Origin: Roseomonas sp.
Lineage (GTDB): Bacteria > Pseudomonadota > Alphaproteobacteria > Acetobacterales > Acetobacteraceae
DNA length: 64,000 nucleotides
Direction of reading: 5' to 3'
Assembly: GCA_020249465.1 (NCBI GenBank)
Contig: JADCFP010000034.1
Location: 1-64,000 of the forward strand
Part shown: piece by piece, positions 42,670 through 52,764 of the stretch
Numbering within the stretch: the first letter of the stretch is position 1
Layout of the letters: each line of letters opens with the position of its first letter
Notes under the pieces: generated by a model
What the model saw: the letters and a program-made list of their open reading frames with translations, nothing else
Database searches by the model: none
What the model was told of the DNA's origin: nothing
Made by a program: the position numbers and the translations under genes

Positions 42670-44979
42670 TCAGACCTGGATGGATAGACTCGTGATCATC
42701 GCAAAGGGATCCTGAGGAACGCTTGCCGCCGCAATCGCCGCTGTTGCCTCTGCCATCAGAAAACGTTCAGCAAAAGCATTGACCTTGTCCGCGTTCTGTA
42801 AATCGGCAAGATTCATCCTTGTCGTGATGGCGCGTGCCTGGGTTTCGATCGGTTGAATGGCTATTTCAATCGGCAGGCCCAATGCCCCAAGAACGACGCG
42901 GCTCATTACTGAATTTGCCAAGATGTCATAAGCCGTCTTCATATTCTTGGCATTTTCCATGAAGTATATCGCGTCTGCCATTCCTGGATTGGTGGTGCTT
43001 AGGCCTGTGCGATATTCGTATTTAGTATAACCGCTCGTTAAAATATCCAGCATTTTCGGATCAGCGAGACTGCCGAGGGAGCTCACGAATTTCATCTGTT
43101 CCACAATAAGAGACGCTTCAGAGGTCATGATCCGCGTGACTGAGCCAACAGAAGACGTGGAATACGGACGTCCATCGCGGCCATTCAACACCTGCTGCGA
43201 ACGCGTGTAAAGCGATTGCGCCCGATTTTGCTCTTCAATGGTGACGGCTGACGTCAGCATGCGATCAGCCATGGCCGCTGATACTTCCAGGGCAAAATTG
43301 ACATTTCCATTGATGCCATCCTGGTGGAAACTTTCCAGTCTGCGCTGAAATTCCTTTGACCAAGCGTCAGAACCAGGCGCATCCAGAACGGCCAATCTTT
43401 CGATCCGCTCGGCAACGCCGGCGGCATTACGGCGCACCTGTTCCAAAGAAATACTCGCCTCCAGCAGGGCGGCCCGTGCATCACGCGACATTGACGCGGA
43501 AAGACTGGTATCGGCTTCAACCTCAATCAAGGCATCGTCCAGTCGCTGAAGCGCTGAAGCATAAGACCCGGCACGCACCATCGGTGCCATCTCCCTCAGG
43601 GCATTCCAGGCTGACATAGCCAAACCAACTGGCGGCGTTTCACCTAGCGTAATCGCGCTCAGCGCTGCCTTGGCGCCATAGGCCACTTCAAGCTGACCGC
43701 GTGGCAGGTTGGGCGGCGGGGTATTTTTCATGGCCTCCACCACGGCCGTAGCTTCAGTCTCGGAGATACGCTTGATCGGTACATCTTCAATTGGTGTGGT
43801 CGTCGGCCTGCCATCACGGCTATTGAGCACTATTGTGGAGCGATCAGAATAGGACTTCGCCAGATCCGCATCGAAAGAATTGATCGAACTATCCACCATG
43901 CGCTGGGCCATGGCGGCCGCAACCTCAAGCGCGAAATTCGCGTTTCTTTCTATACCATCCTTGTGAAACGCGTCCAGGCGTACCTTGTAGGCGGATGACC
44001 AGGCAGGGTTGTCTGGCGTATCCAGCATCACGAGCTTTTCGATGCGTTCGGCCACCCCAAAGGCATCGCGCGCCATCTGTGCCACCGCTATACCGCTTTC
44101 CATCAACGCCAGCCGGCCAGCGCGCGTTTGCTCCGCTGAGATACCGCCAGCGCTCTCAAGATCGGTTAAGGCCAGATCAATCGCGGATAGAGCGGAATCA
44201 AACTTACCTGTGCCGATGAGCAGCGCCGTTTGCTGGAGTGCATCGCGCACGATGCCGGGCAAATCACTGTCCGGAAGCTCGCCCATGCGGATGGTTACTG
44301 CTGTCAGCGTCGCCGAATAATCCAGCTCCAGTTTCGCGCGATCCATGGTGGCGTTCTCACCCGGACGCAACTGCCCTGCAAGCGCGGTAGTGACGCTATC
44401 CGCCAAGCCATCAAAGGCACTGACCCTTGGGAGCGGGGGCGGGTAGGTCGGCGCAGTCATCACCGCCTCACCCATTCGCAACTGGCTGGCAACAGCGGTT
44501 GTCTCCGCGTCAGTCAGCCCGACATAGGCAACAGTTTTTGGCGTGCTGGTCAGCAATAGGTTCAGCGTGGCCGCAGCATTCACCCAAGTGGTGCCAAGCT
44601 GCGCCGCAACGCCCTCGGGATCGTTTGGATCAGACAAAAGCGCCCGCTTGACCATGCCTGGGTTGCCGACCTGATCCGGCAAACCAAGCGCGGGCATGAG
44701 AACAGTCAGAACGCGCGGGTCGGAAAGCGCCTTGTCGAGGTCCTTTGCGGTCTCCAGAGCCTGACGAAATTGTGCGATCGCCGAAAGGGTGATTGGGTCC
44801 TTTGCTTCCTGTTCAAGTCCCTTTGTCTCAGCGCCCGGGACAATCAAGCGGCGAAAGGCAATGACAGCGTCGCTCGGGCTTGCCGCCACAGTCGGCATTG
44901 CCAAGGGCAGTGTCAGAGCGGTCGAGCCTGATTGGGTGAAAAGGCTCAAGACCAAACTTGATGACGCGTTGATAGTCAT
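42670..44979 (-). CDS. Large DUF1217-like protein with duplicated internal insert (paralogue 1)
   Basis: A 769-residue protein without a signal peptide. Residues about 55-145 ('KDPITLSAIAQFRQALETAKDL...VLMPALGLPDQVGNPGMVKRALLSD') and about 640-769 ('DILTSGYTKYEYRTGL...VVLGALGLP') look like the two halves of a DUF1217 domain. Between them are two ~200-residue helical repeats sharing 'MESGIAVAQMARDAFGVAERIEKL' / 'LEASISLEQVRRNAAGVAERIERL' and 'NFALEVAAAMAQRM' / 'NFALEVSAAMADRM'. It ends 'DPFAMITSLSIQV'. DUF1217 proteins are often encoded with flagellar genes, but none are here. Base composition is less GC-rich than neighbours. The function is unknown. Confidence 0.8.
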   Translation of the reverse strand: MTINASSSLVLSLFTQSGSTALTLPLAMPTVAASPSDAVIAFRRLIVPGAETKGLEQEAKDPITLSAIAQFRQALETAKDLDKALSDPRVLTVLMPALGLPDQVGNPGMVKRALLSDPNDPEGVAAQLGTTWVNAAATLNLLLTSTPKTVAYVGLTDAETTAVASQLRMGEAVMTAPTYPPPLPRVSAFDGLADSVTTALAGQLRPGENATMDRAKLELDYSATLTAVTIRMGELPDSDLPGIVRDALQQTALLIGTGKFDSALSAIDLALTDLESAGGISAEQTRAGRLALMESGIAVAQMARDAFGVAERIEKLVMLDTPDNPAWSSAYKVRLDAFHKDGIERNANFALEVAAAMAQRMVDSSINSFDADLAKSYSDRSTIVLNSRDGRPTTTPIEDVPIKRISETEATAVVEAMKNTPPPNLPRGQLEVAYGAKAALSAITLGETPPVGLAMSAWNALREMAPMVRAGSYASALQRLDDALIEVEADTSLSASMSRDARAALLEASISLEQVRRNAAGVAERIERLAVLDAPGSDAWSKEFQRRLESFHQDGINGNVNFALEVSAAMADRMLTSAVTIEEQNRAQSLYTRSQQVLNGRDGRPYSTSSVGSVTRIMTSEASLIVEQMKFVSSLGSLADPKMLDILTSGYTKYEYRTGLSTTNPGMADAIYFMENAKNMKTAYDILANSVMSRVVLGALGLPIEIAIQPIETQARAITTRMNLADLQNADKVNAFAERFLMAEATAAIAAASVPQDPFAMITSLSIQV

Positions 44980-45103
44980 GACCCACTCCTAGGTTGCAAA
45001 TCATTAAGAAATCACTGACGCCCTACCGGATCGACGGCTTTGCTTCAGAAACGTTACGTCAAAATCAAACTTGGCCACCCCATATTTTGTTGGGGAAGGC
45101 GCC

Positions 45104-47416
45104 TCAAACCTTGATGGAAAGGCTTGATATCGTTGCAAAAGGATCATTCGACGCATTGCTGGCTTTTGCCGCTGCCTTGTCGGCTTCCGCCATCAAATAG
45201 CGTTCGGCAATGGCGCGCACCTTGGCCGGGTCCTGCAAATCCGTCAGCTTCAGCCGAGAGGTCACGGCCCTCGCCTGAGTTTCAACCGGCTGAATGGCAA
45301 GCTGATCGGGCAGCCCCAAGGCGCCCAAGACCACGCGGCGCATGACGCCGTTCCCAAGAATGTCATAAACCGACTTAACCGTCTTGGCATTTTCGCTGAA
45401 ATAGACAGCATTCGCCATGCCTGGATTGGCTTCACTTAGCCCAGTGCGATATTCGTATTTCGTGAAGCCATTGGTCAGGATTTCCAGCATCTTCGGATCA
45501 GAAAGACTGCCAAGGCGAAGCCCCGCCTTCATCGAATCTACGATCTTGCCGGCTTCAGAACCCAGGATTTTGGTTTGCAGCGTGCTGGCGAAACTGGAAA
45601 GCGGGCGTCCGTCACGGCCATTCAGGACTTGCCGGGACCGGCTTGCCAATGATTGCGCCTGCAAGGTCTCGTCCAAGTTGGTGGCGCTGTCCAGCATCCG
45701 ATCAGCCATGGCAGCCGAGATTTCAAGCGCGAAATTCACATTGCCGTTGATGCCATCCTTATGGAAATTCTCAAGCTTGGTCTGGAAATCACGAGACCTT
45801 GTCGCAGCTGAGGGCGCATCCAGCGCGGCCAGTTTTTCAAGCCTTTCGGCAACACCCGTCGCGTTGCGCCGCACCTGTTCAATTAGGGCGCCGGTTTCAA
45901 GCAGGGCGGCATTCGCGGTACGCTTCATGGATGCGGGGATGCCGGTGTCATCCGCAATCGTGGCCAAGGCTTCATCCACGCGCTGAATAGCGGAGTTATA
46001 AGTTCCCGCCCGTATCAGCTTAGCGATATCCTTGAGGGCCTGGCTTCCAAGGCTTGGCATGCCAAAGACCGGCGTTTCCGCCAGCTTGATGGCGCTGAGC
46101 GCCGCGCCGGCAGCGTAAGTCACCTCAATCTGTGCGCGCGAGACATTGGGCGGCGCGGCGTTCTTCATGCTATCCAAAAGCTTCGTCGCATCTGCCTGAG
46201 TAATGCGCGCGGGTGGCACGCCTTCAATAGGTGTCTTGGTCGGCTTGCCATCGCGCTTATTCAGGATATTGGTTGCGCGATCAAGATAAATTTTGGCCAG
46301 ATCACGCTCATCGGCATTCAGCGCGGCATTCTGCATGCGCTTTGCCATGGCAACGGCCACGTCCAGCGAAAAATTCGAATTCTTGTCAGCGCCTTCCTTT
46401 TGGAACGCATCAAGCCTGGTCTTGTAATCGGGCGCCCAGGCCGGGCTGCTTGGCGAATCAAGCGCCACCAGTTTTTCAACCTGCTCGGCCACCGCAAAGG
46501 CATCGCGGCGCATCTGTGCCAGCGCAATGCCGTTTTCCATCAGCGTCACGCGGCCCTGGCGCAATTGATCAGCCGTCAGCCCGCCTGCGCTATTAAGCGC
46601 AAGAAGCGCGTCATCCACAGCACCTTGCGCCCTGTCCAAGGACCCGCCTTGGATGAAGCCCGCCATTTGCTTCAGCGCATCCTTGGCGATGCTGGGCAAT
46701 TCATCCGGCGGCACTTCGGCGCGCCTGATGGTCACCGCCGCCAGTGTCGCGACCTGTTCAACCTCGCGCCGCGCGCGATCGGGCACCAATTCCTCACCGG
46801 GGCGGAGCTGCGCAATCAGCGCGCTGGTTACCTTGTCCGGCAAGCCATCAAAACCGCGTAGCCTGGGCGTGGCTGCCTTGGTGACGGGCGCGGTGAGCAC
46901 CGCTTCTCCAAGCCGCAATTGCCCGGCCACCGCGGTGGTTTCCTTATCCGTCAGCCCTTCAAAGGCGACAGTCTTGGGCGTGGTAGTGGCCTTCAGATTG
47001 AGCGTGGTGGCCGCATTCTTCCACGTGGTGCCAAGCTGCACCGCAACGCCCTTGTTGTCCTTCGGATCAGACAAAAGCGCCCGCTTCACCAGCCCGGGAT
47101 TGCCCACCTGATCCGGCAGGCCAAGTGCGGGCATCAACACCTTCAAGACACGTGGATCGGAAAGTGCCTTGTCAATATTGGGCGCCGCATCCAGGGCTTG
47201 GCGAAACTGCGCCAGCGCCGTCAACGTCACAGGGTCTTTCTTTTCGCGCGCGAGGCCTTTTTCTTCTTCACCGGCTTTGGTGACGCGGCGGAAAGCCACC
47301 ACAGCCTCCCCCGCGCTGGCCACAGGGGCAGCGTTACCGAAGGGAAGCATCAGCGAGTTTTGACCTTGTTGGCCAAATAACCCCGCTATAAGGGTGGCAC
47401 TCATATTGATAGCCAT
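45104..47416 (-). CDS. Large DUF1217-like protein with duplicated internal insert (paralogue 2)
   Basis: A 770-residue protein, a clear paralogue of the preceding downstream gene along its whole length: same split DUF1217-like ends ('KDPVTLTALAQFRQAL...VLMPALGLPDQVGNPGLVKRALLSD'; 'LEILTNGFTKYEYRTGLSEANPG') and same two ~200-residue internal repeats ('MENGIALAQMRRDAFAVAEQVEKL' and 'LETGALIEQVRRNATGVAERLEKL'). C-terminus 'DPFATISSLSIKV' nearly equals its partner's. Only 124 bases separate the genes, including a small hairpin CCCCA-TATTTTGT-TGGGG. Genes probably arose by tandem duplication and may act together. It is downstream of thiD on the same strand with a 64-base gap. Confidence 0.8.
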   Translation of the reverse strand: MAINMSATLIAGLFGQQGQNSLMLPFGNAAPVASAGEAVVAFRRVTKAGEEEKGLAREKKDPVTLTALAQFRQALDAAPNIDKALSDPRVLKVLMPALGLPDQVGNPGLVKRALLSDPKDNKGVAVQLGTTWKNAATTLNLKATTTPKTVAFEGLTDKETTAVAGQLRLGEAVLTAPVTKAATPRLRGFDGLPDKVTSALIAQLRPGEELVPDRARREVEQVATLAAVTIRRAEVPPDELPSIAKDALKQMAGFIQGGSLDRAQGAVDDALLALNSAGGLTADQLRQGRVTLMENGIALAQMRRDAFAVAEQVEKLVALDSPSSPAWAPDYKTRLDAFQKEGADKNSNFSLDVAVAMAKRMQNAALNADERDLAKIYLDRATNILNKRDGKPTKTPIEGVPPARITQADATKLLDSMKNAAPPNVSRAQIEVTYAAGAALSAIKLAETPVFGMPSLGSQALKDIAKLIRAGTYNSAIQRVDEALATIADDTGIPASMKRTANAALLETGALIEQVRRNATGVAERLEKLAALDAPSAATRSRDFQTKLENFHKDGINGNVNFALEISAAMADRMLDSATNLDETLQAQSLASRSRQVLNGRDGRPLSSFASTLQTKILGSEAGKIVDSMKAGLRLGSLSDPKMLEILTNGFTKYEYRTGLSEANPGMANAVYFSENAKTVKSVYDILGNGVMRRVVLGALGLPDQLAIQPVETQARAVTSRLKLTDLQDPAKVRAIAERYLMAEADKAAAKASNASNDPFATISSLSIKV

Positions 47417-47480
47417 GGGCGCAAGATGCGCGGGAAAAGATTAACAAATCCTGAAGAAAGCCGGCCCGGAGGGTATAAAA

Positions 47481-48287
47481 TCAGCGCAAAATCGCAGGAT
47501 CGCAGGTGAACGCGTGGTTAAGCGGCCCATGGCCGGCGCCGAAACCAGGTGCAGACGCAATGGCCGCGCGCACATAGGCCCGGGCGCGGATCACGGAATC
47601 CCTGAGCGAGAGCCCCTGCGCCAGGCCCGCCGCCACCGCACTCGCCAGTGTGCAGCCCGTGCCATGGGTGTGGCGCGTTGCAATCCGCCGGTCGCGGAAG
47701 ATTTCAAGGCGCGTGCCGGTTGCCAGCAGATCGACCACCTCATCGCCCGGCAAATGCCCGCCCTTCAGCAGCACTGCCTTGGGGCCAAGCGCCAGCAGCG
47801 CCTTGGCCGCCTGGTGCATGGCGCCAACATCCTGGATGGCAAAGCCGCATAGGGCCTCGGCCTCCGGCAGGTTGGGGGTAAGCACGGCGGCGATGGGCAG
47901 CAGGCGGTGCTTCAAGGTCTCGGCGGCGTCCAGCACCAGCAAGGGGTGGCCGCCCTTCGCCACCATGACCGGGTCCGCAACCAAGGGTAGGCCAGGGGCG
48001 CGGGTGGTGATTTCATCGCAGACCGCGTCAATGGTCGCGCTATCGGCCAGCATGCCGGTCTTCAGCGCATCGGCCCCCAAATCATCCAGCACTACCGCAA
48101 TCTGCTGGCGCAGGAAGGCCAGCGGCACCGGCAAAACCCCATGCACGCCAAGCGTATTCTGCGCCGTCAGCGCGGTGATCGCTGTCATGCCAAAGGCGCC
48201 CAGCGCCGTCACGGCCTTGAGGTCCGCCTGAATGCCCGCCCCGCCGCCGGAATCAGACCCGGCAATGATCAGCACACGCCCCTTCAT
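47481..48287 (-). CDS. thiD: Hydroxymethylpyrimidine/phosphomethylpyrimidine kinase
   Basis: A 268-residue ribokinase-fold enzyme phosphorylating HMP and HMP-P in thiamine synthesis. '[22 protein letters not shown]' at the N-terminus, '[13 protein letters not shown]' in the middle and '[18 protein letters not shown]' at the C-terminus (anion hole and catalytic Asp region) are diagnostic. Its ATG overlaps the glmM stop by four bases, so the two are cotranslated. No TPP riboswitch is seen because the gene has no free upstream region. Confidence 0.93.
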   Translation of the reverse strand: MKGRVLIIAGSDSGGGAGIQADLKAVTALGAFGMTAITALTAQNTLGVHGVLPVPLAFLRQQIAVVLDDLGADALKTGMLADSATIDAVCDEITTRAPGLPLVADPVMVAKGGHPLLVLDAAETLKHRLLPIAAVLTPNLPEAEALCGFAIQDVGAMHQAAKALLALGPKAVLLKGGHLPGDEVVDLLATGTRLEIFRDRRIATRHTHGTGCTLASAVAAGLAQGLSLRDSVIRARAYVRAAIASAPGFGAGHGPLNHAFTCDPAILR

Positions 48288-49651
48288 GCCGCGCGCGCCT
48301 CCGCCCGGATCAGCTCAGCCAGGCGGCCCACCACGCCTTCCACCAGCGCCTCTTCTTCGGCTTCCGCCATGACACGGATCACGGGTTCGGTACCGCTTGC
48401 GCGGATCAGCACGCGCCCGCGCGCACCAAGGGCGGTTTCCTCGGCAGCAATGGCCTCGGTCACCACGGGCTTCGCGAGCGGCGAGTCGCCGGCATAGCGC
48501 ACATTCACAAGGCGCTGGGGCAGGGGGGTGAAGCAGCGCAGCACCTCACTCGCCGGGCGCTTTTCTTCGACCAGCACGGAAAGCACTTGCAGCGCGGCGA
48601 TCAGCCCATCTCCCGTGGTGCCGAAATCGGGCATGATCATATGGCCGGATTGCTCGCCGCCCAGATTGCAGCCGGCTTCTCGCATCTTCTCGCCCACATA
48701 GCGGTCGCCAACCGCGGTGCGGAGCAAGCCAAGCCCGCGTGCCGCCAGATAGCGTTCCAGCCCCATATTGGACATGACGGTGGCCACCACGGCGCCGCCG
48801 GTCAGGCGGGTTTGCGCATGCCAGGAATGGGCGATCAGGGCGAGTATCTGATCGCCATCAATCACCTGCCCGGCCTCATCCACCAGCACCAGGCGATCGG
48901 CATCGCCGTCCAAGGCAATACCCAGATCTGCGCGGCGTTCCTGCACCAAACCCGCAAGTGACGCGGGCGCGGTGGAACCCACGCCCTTGTTGATGTTGAA
49001 ACCATCAGGGGCGACGCCAATCGGGATCACCTCGGCCCCCAATTCCCACAGCACCGTGGGCGCCACGCGATAACCGGCGCCATGGGCGCAATCCACCACA
49101 ATACGCAGCCCATCCAATGTTTGCCCGCGCGGGAAAGATGCCTTGGCGGCTTCAATATAGCGCCCCGGCGCATCTTCCAGCCGGCTTGCGCGACCAAGCC
49201 TTGCGGATGGCACGAGCGCCGCACCCAGGTCGCCCGCCATCAGGGCTTCAATCTCCGCTTCCTGCTCATCGGTCAGCTTCAACCCATCCGGGCCGAACAG
49301 CTTGATGCCATTATCCTCATAGAGGTTGTGGGAGGCGCTGATCATCACGCCCAAATCCGCCCGCAAGGACCGCGTGAGCAAGGCAATGGCCGGTGTGGGC
49401 AAAGGCCCGACCAGCACCACGTCCATCCCCGCACCGATAAAACCGGCGGTCAGCGCCGGTTCCAGCATATAGCCGGAAAGCCGCGTATCCTTGCCGATCA
49501 CGACCCGGTGGCGGTGATTGCCGCGATTGAAGAAACTGCCCGCCGCCTGGCCCAGGCGTAGCGCAGTTGCGGCATCCATCGGCGCGGCATTGGCCTTGCC
49601 GCGAATACCATCAGTGCCGAATAGTTTGCGGGTCGGGGCTGCTTCGCTCAT
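48284..49651 (-). CDS. glmM: Phosphoglucosamine mutase
   Basis: A 455-residue enzyme making glucosamine-1-phosphate for UDP-GlcNAc and peptidoglycan. N-terminus '[17 protein letters not shown]', the phosphoserine loop '[20 protein letters not shown]' (about residue 100), the metal loop '[17 protein letters not shown]', and the C-terminal '[18 protein letters not shown]'. I start at [11 protein letters not shown]; the ORF-track adds 18 residues. In alphaproteobacteria glmM commonly follows ftsH and folP, as here apart from two inserted genes. Confidence 0.95.
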   Translation of the reverse strand: MSEAAPTRKLFGTDGIRGKANAAPMDAATALRLGQAAGSFFNRGNHRHRVVIGKDTRLSGYMLEPALTAGFIGAGMDVVLVGPLPTPAIALLTRSLRADLGVMISASHNLYEDNGIKLFGPDGLKLTDEQEAEIEALMAGDLGAALVPSARLGRASRLEDAPGRYIEAAKASFPRGQTLDGLRIVVDCAHGAGYRVAPTVLWELGAEVIPIGVAPDGFNINKGVGSTAPASLAGLVQERRADLGIALDGDADRLVLVDEAGQVIDGDQILALIAHSWHAQTRLTGGAVVATVMSNMGLERYLAARGLGLLRTAVGDRYVGEKMREAGCNLGGEQSGHMIMPDFGTTGDGLIAALQVLSVLVEEKRPASEVLRCFTPLPQRLVNVRYAGDSPLAKPVVTEAIAAEETALGARGRVLIRASGTEPVIRVMAEAEEEALVEGVVGRLAELIRAEARAA

Positions 49652-49730
49652 GCGCGGCTTATAGCCCCTTGCCGGCTTCGGATGGAACCCGCCCGCGCCC
49701 GGCAAGCCGAGGCGCGGCGCGGGGTTCGGT

Positions 49731-51335
49731 TCAGGCGCGCCGGATATTCCAGAACAGCGGCGGCTGGCCCTTCAGCATGCCGGTCAGGTTCCGGCGATAG
49801 GCGGTCGGCTGGTAATACATGCCCGTCGGCACATAGGGCACTTCTTCAAAGGCGATGCGCTGCATCTCCCGCCCCGCTGCCGCTTCCGCTGCCGCATCCG
49901 GCGCGTTGAACCAGGCATCGCGCTGCGCTTCCATTGCCGGAATGGTCGGCCAGCCCGGCCAGGCATTTTCCCCATGACCACGGATGGAGGCGTGGCTCGC
50001 CGGATTCCAATGGTCAATCCCGGACCAGAAGGTGAAGAAGCCGGACCAGCCGCCCTGTTCCAGCGGATTGCGGCTGGCGCGGCGGGCGACCAGCGTGCCC
50101 CAATCCGTGCTGACCAGATCCACATTGAAGCCCATGCGGCGGAACAGATCCGCGCCGACAAGCGTGGCGGCATTGATGGAAGCAAGATCGGTCGCGTTCA
50201 GCAGCACCAGCCGCTGGCCCATGGCACCGGCGGCCTGCACTTCGGCACGCGCGGCATCAATATTCTTGCGCAAGCGATCCATGCCGACATTGCTCGCCAT
50301 CGGGCTTTCCGGGGCGAAATAGCCAATGCCTTCGCGGCGCAAATCCGCGCGGCCTTCAACGCCTGAGGTGCCGATCACCGCAGTCATGAAGTCAATCTGA
50401 TTGATCGCGGTCAGCACGGCGCGGCGCACGGCAGGGTTATTGAAGGGGGCGGCGGTGTGGTTCGGGCGGAAAATACCAATCAGCCCCGTGTCATTGATGA
50501 TGTCCACACGGATATTGCGCGCCGCCGCACCGCGCATGAAAAGCGGGAACAAATCGGCGGTCGGCTGTTCCCACCAATCAATCTCACCCGATTGCAGCGC
50601 GGCCGAGGCGGTGCTGGCATCTGGAATGATCCGCCATTCCACGCGATCAAAATGCGTCACCTTGCCGCCGGCGGTCATGGAAGGCGCTTCCTGGCGCGGC
50701 ACGTAATCCGCATTGCGCGCATAGGCGAGCATGGAGCCCGGCACCCATTCATTCTGGATGAAGCGATACGGCCCGCTGCCGACTGCCTCCGTGATATTCG
50801 TGAAGGGATCAACATTCGCGAGCCGTTCCGGCATGATGAACAGGCAGCTTGTGGTGACCTTCGCCAGGCAATCGAGCATTTTCGGGAAGGGTGCGTTCAG
50901 GCGAATTTCAAACACGCGGTCGCTGACTTCGACCATGTCGGCAACCCGCGACATCAGCACCTGGCCGAAGGCATCGCGCCGGCCCCAGCGCTTGATGGAG
51001 GCGATGCAATCCCGCCCACGCACCGGTGTATTGTCGTGGAACTTAAGCCCCTCACGCAGGGAAAAACGCCAGGTCTTGCCGTCATTTTCCACAACATGGC
51101 CTTCGACCATTTGCGGGCGCGGCTGGAATTTGTCGTCCATGCCATAAAGCTGGTCATAGACCAGGAAGGCGTGGTCGCGTGCGACGAAGGCCGTATTGGT
51201 GAAGGGGTCAATATTCGGCAGATTGGCGTGCGGCACGTAGCGCAGCACGCGCGGTGCCTGGGCGATGGCCGGCGCGCCCATGGAGGCAAAGGGGAGCGCC
51301 GCCGCGCCGCCGAGCAGGTGTCGTCTTTGAAGCAT
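49731..51335 (-). CDS. ABC transporter substrate-binding protein, family 5 (peptide/nickel type)
   Basis: A 534-residue periplasmic SBP_bac_5 protein. Tat-like signal [26 protein letters not shown] (RR motif). Features: '[22 protein letters not shown]', '[29 protein letters not shown]' and the central peptide-binding region typical of DppA/OppA relatives. No permease or ATPase genes are adjacent. It sits with the LLM monooxygenase between folP and glmM, an unusual location for this class. Confidence 0.88.
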   Translation of the reverse strand: MLQRRHLLGGAAALPFASMGAPAIAQAPRVLRYVPHANLPNIDPFTNTAFVARDHAFLVYDQLYGMDDKFQPRPQMVEGHVVENDGKTWRFSLREGLKFHDNTPVRGRDCIASIKRWGRRDAFGQVLMSRVADMVEVSDRVFEIRLNAPFPKMLDCLAKVTTSCLFIMPERLANVDPFTNITEAVGSGPYRFIQNEWVPGSMLAYARNADYVPRQEAPSMTAGGKVTHFDRVEWRIIPDASTASAALQSGEIDWWEQPTADLFPLFMRGAAARNIRVDIINDTGLIGIFRPNHTAAPFNNPAVRRAVLTAINQIDFMTAVIGTSGVEGRADLRREGIGYFAPESPMASNVGMDRLRKNIDAARAEVQAAGAMGQRLVLLNATDLASINAATLVGADLFRRMGFNVDLVSTDWGTLVARRASRNPLEQGGWSGFFTFWSGIDHWNPASHASIRGHGENAWPGWPTIPAMEAQRDAWFNAPDAAAEAAAGREMQRIAFEEVPYVPTGMYYQPTAYRRNLTGMLKGQPPLFWNIRRA

Positions 51336-51438
51336 GTCATTCTCCCATTTGCGTGAGGCGAAGCCTTCGCCCTGTTTTGCTGAATTAAGTTTAGTGCGAA
51401 AGCCTTGGGTTATTCAATGATTAGCCAAAGTCTCCGTC

Positions 51439-52758
51439 TCAAAAGAACTGGTTCGGCGGCCTTGGCAGCCCCAAATGCTCCCGGAGTGTCGTCCCGGCAT
51501 ATTCCTTGCGGAAAATCCCCCGGCTTTGCAGCTCCGGCACCACGAGCCGCACGAAATCCTCAACCCCGCCTGGGATGGTTGGAAACATGATGTTGAAGCC
51601 GTCACAGGCTTCGGCCTCCAGCCAGTGCTGCATTTCATCGGCGATGGTCTTGGCGCTGCCGGTGAAGGACAACCCGCCATAGCCGCCAAGCGCCACGGCC
51701 AATTGCCGCACGGTAAGGTTTTCGCGCCGCGCGCGTTCCAGCACGCGTTGGCGGCCGCTTTGACTTTGATTGGTCTCGGGGATGTCGGGCAAGGGCGCAT
51801 CCAGGTCGAAGGCGCGTGCATCGGTGCCAAGGGCGATGGAAAGCGCGCCCATGCCGCTATCTGGATGCACCAGGCTATCCAATAGCGCACGTTTTTCGCG
51901 GGCGGCTTCATCCGTTTCTGCCACCGTCACCAGCGCGCCTGGCAGGATCTTTATCAGCGCCGGATCGCGCCCCGCCTTGGCTGCGCGGGATTTGATATCG
52001 GCGTAATAGGCGCGCGCATCGGCAATCGGCCCGCCGGCGGCGAAGATCATCTCGGCGACCTCGGCAGCGAGTTGCCGGCCAGAATCGGAAGCCCCCGCCT
52101 GCACAATCACCGGCCAGCCCTGGACCGGGCGCGCGATGTTCAAAGGCCCGGCGATGGAAAGATATTTACCTTCGTGGTTCAGCTTATGCATCCGCGCGGG
52201 GTCCCAGAAGATGCCGCTTTCCTTGTCTCGGATAAAAGCGTCTTCCGCAAAACTGTCCCAAAGCCCGGTCACCACATCATGGAATTCGCGGGCACGCGCA
52301 TAGCGTTCCGCGTGGTCCATGTGTTCCGTCATGCCGAAATTGCGCGCGGCATCGGGGTTGGAGGTGGTGACGATATTCCACCCCGCTCGCCCACCGCTGA
52401 TGTGATCAAGCGAGGCAAAGCGCCGCGCGATATGATAGGGCGCGTCATAGGTGGTGGAAGCCGTGGCGATCAACCCAATCCGTTCCGTCACCATCGCGAG
52501 TGCGGATAACAGCGTGAAGGGCTCGAAAGACGTGACGGTACCGCTGCGCTTCAGCGCCTCAATCGGCATGTTCAGCACGGCCAGATGATCGGCCATGAAG
52601 AAGGCATCGAACTTGCCGCGTTCCAGGGTTTGGATGCAGTGAACCAAATGCTTCAGGCTGAAATTCGCCTCGGGCGCAGAGTCAGGATGGCGCCACCAGG
52701 CAGTATGGATGCTGACGGGGCGCATGAAGGCGCCGAGGTGCATTTGCTTAAAGTGCAT
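51439..52758 (-). CDS. LLM-class flavin-dependent monooxygenase (NtaA/SnaA/DszA group)
   Basis: A 439-residue monooxygenase of the same group as the 25 kb gene but clearly a different subfamily. 'SIHTAWWRHPDSAPEANFSLKHLV' at the N-terminus, 'LSALAMVTERIGLIATASTTYDAPYHIARRFASLDH', 'SGGRAGWNIVTTSNPDAARNFG' and 'GWPVIVQAGASDSGRQLAAE' are family-typical. It starts six bases after the folP stop and is 103 bases upstream of the SBP gene. An oxidative role on a sulfur- or nitrogen-containing ligand delivered by that SBP is speculative. Confidence 0.88.
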   Translation of the reverse strand: MHFKQMHLGAFMRPVSIHTAWWRHPDSAPEANFSLKHLVHCIQTLERGKFDAFFMADHLAVLNMPIEALKRSGTVTSFEPFTLLSALAMVTERIGLIATASTTYDAPYHIARRFASLDHISGGRAGWNIVTTSNPDAARNFGMTEHMDHAERYARAREFHDVVTGLWDSFAEDAFIRDKESGIFWDPARMHKLNHEGKYLSIAGPLNIARPVQGWPVIVQAGASDSGRQLAAEVAEMIFAAGGPIADARAYYADIKSRAAKAGRDPALIKILPGALVTVAETDEAAREKRALLDSLVHPDSGMGALSIALGTDARAFDLDAPLPDIPETNQSQSGRQRVLERARRENLTVRQLAVALGGYGGLSFTGSAKTIADEMQHWLEAEACDGFNIMFPTIPGGVEDFVRLVVPELQSRGIFRKEYAGTTLREHLGLPRPPNQFF

Positions 52759-52764
52759 ACTCCG

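Noticed and set aside
47417-47480. Riboswitch or attenuator before the DUF1217 genes
   Set aside because: The gap is short, with no recognisable aptamer or convincing terminator.
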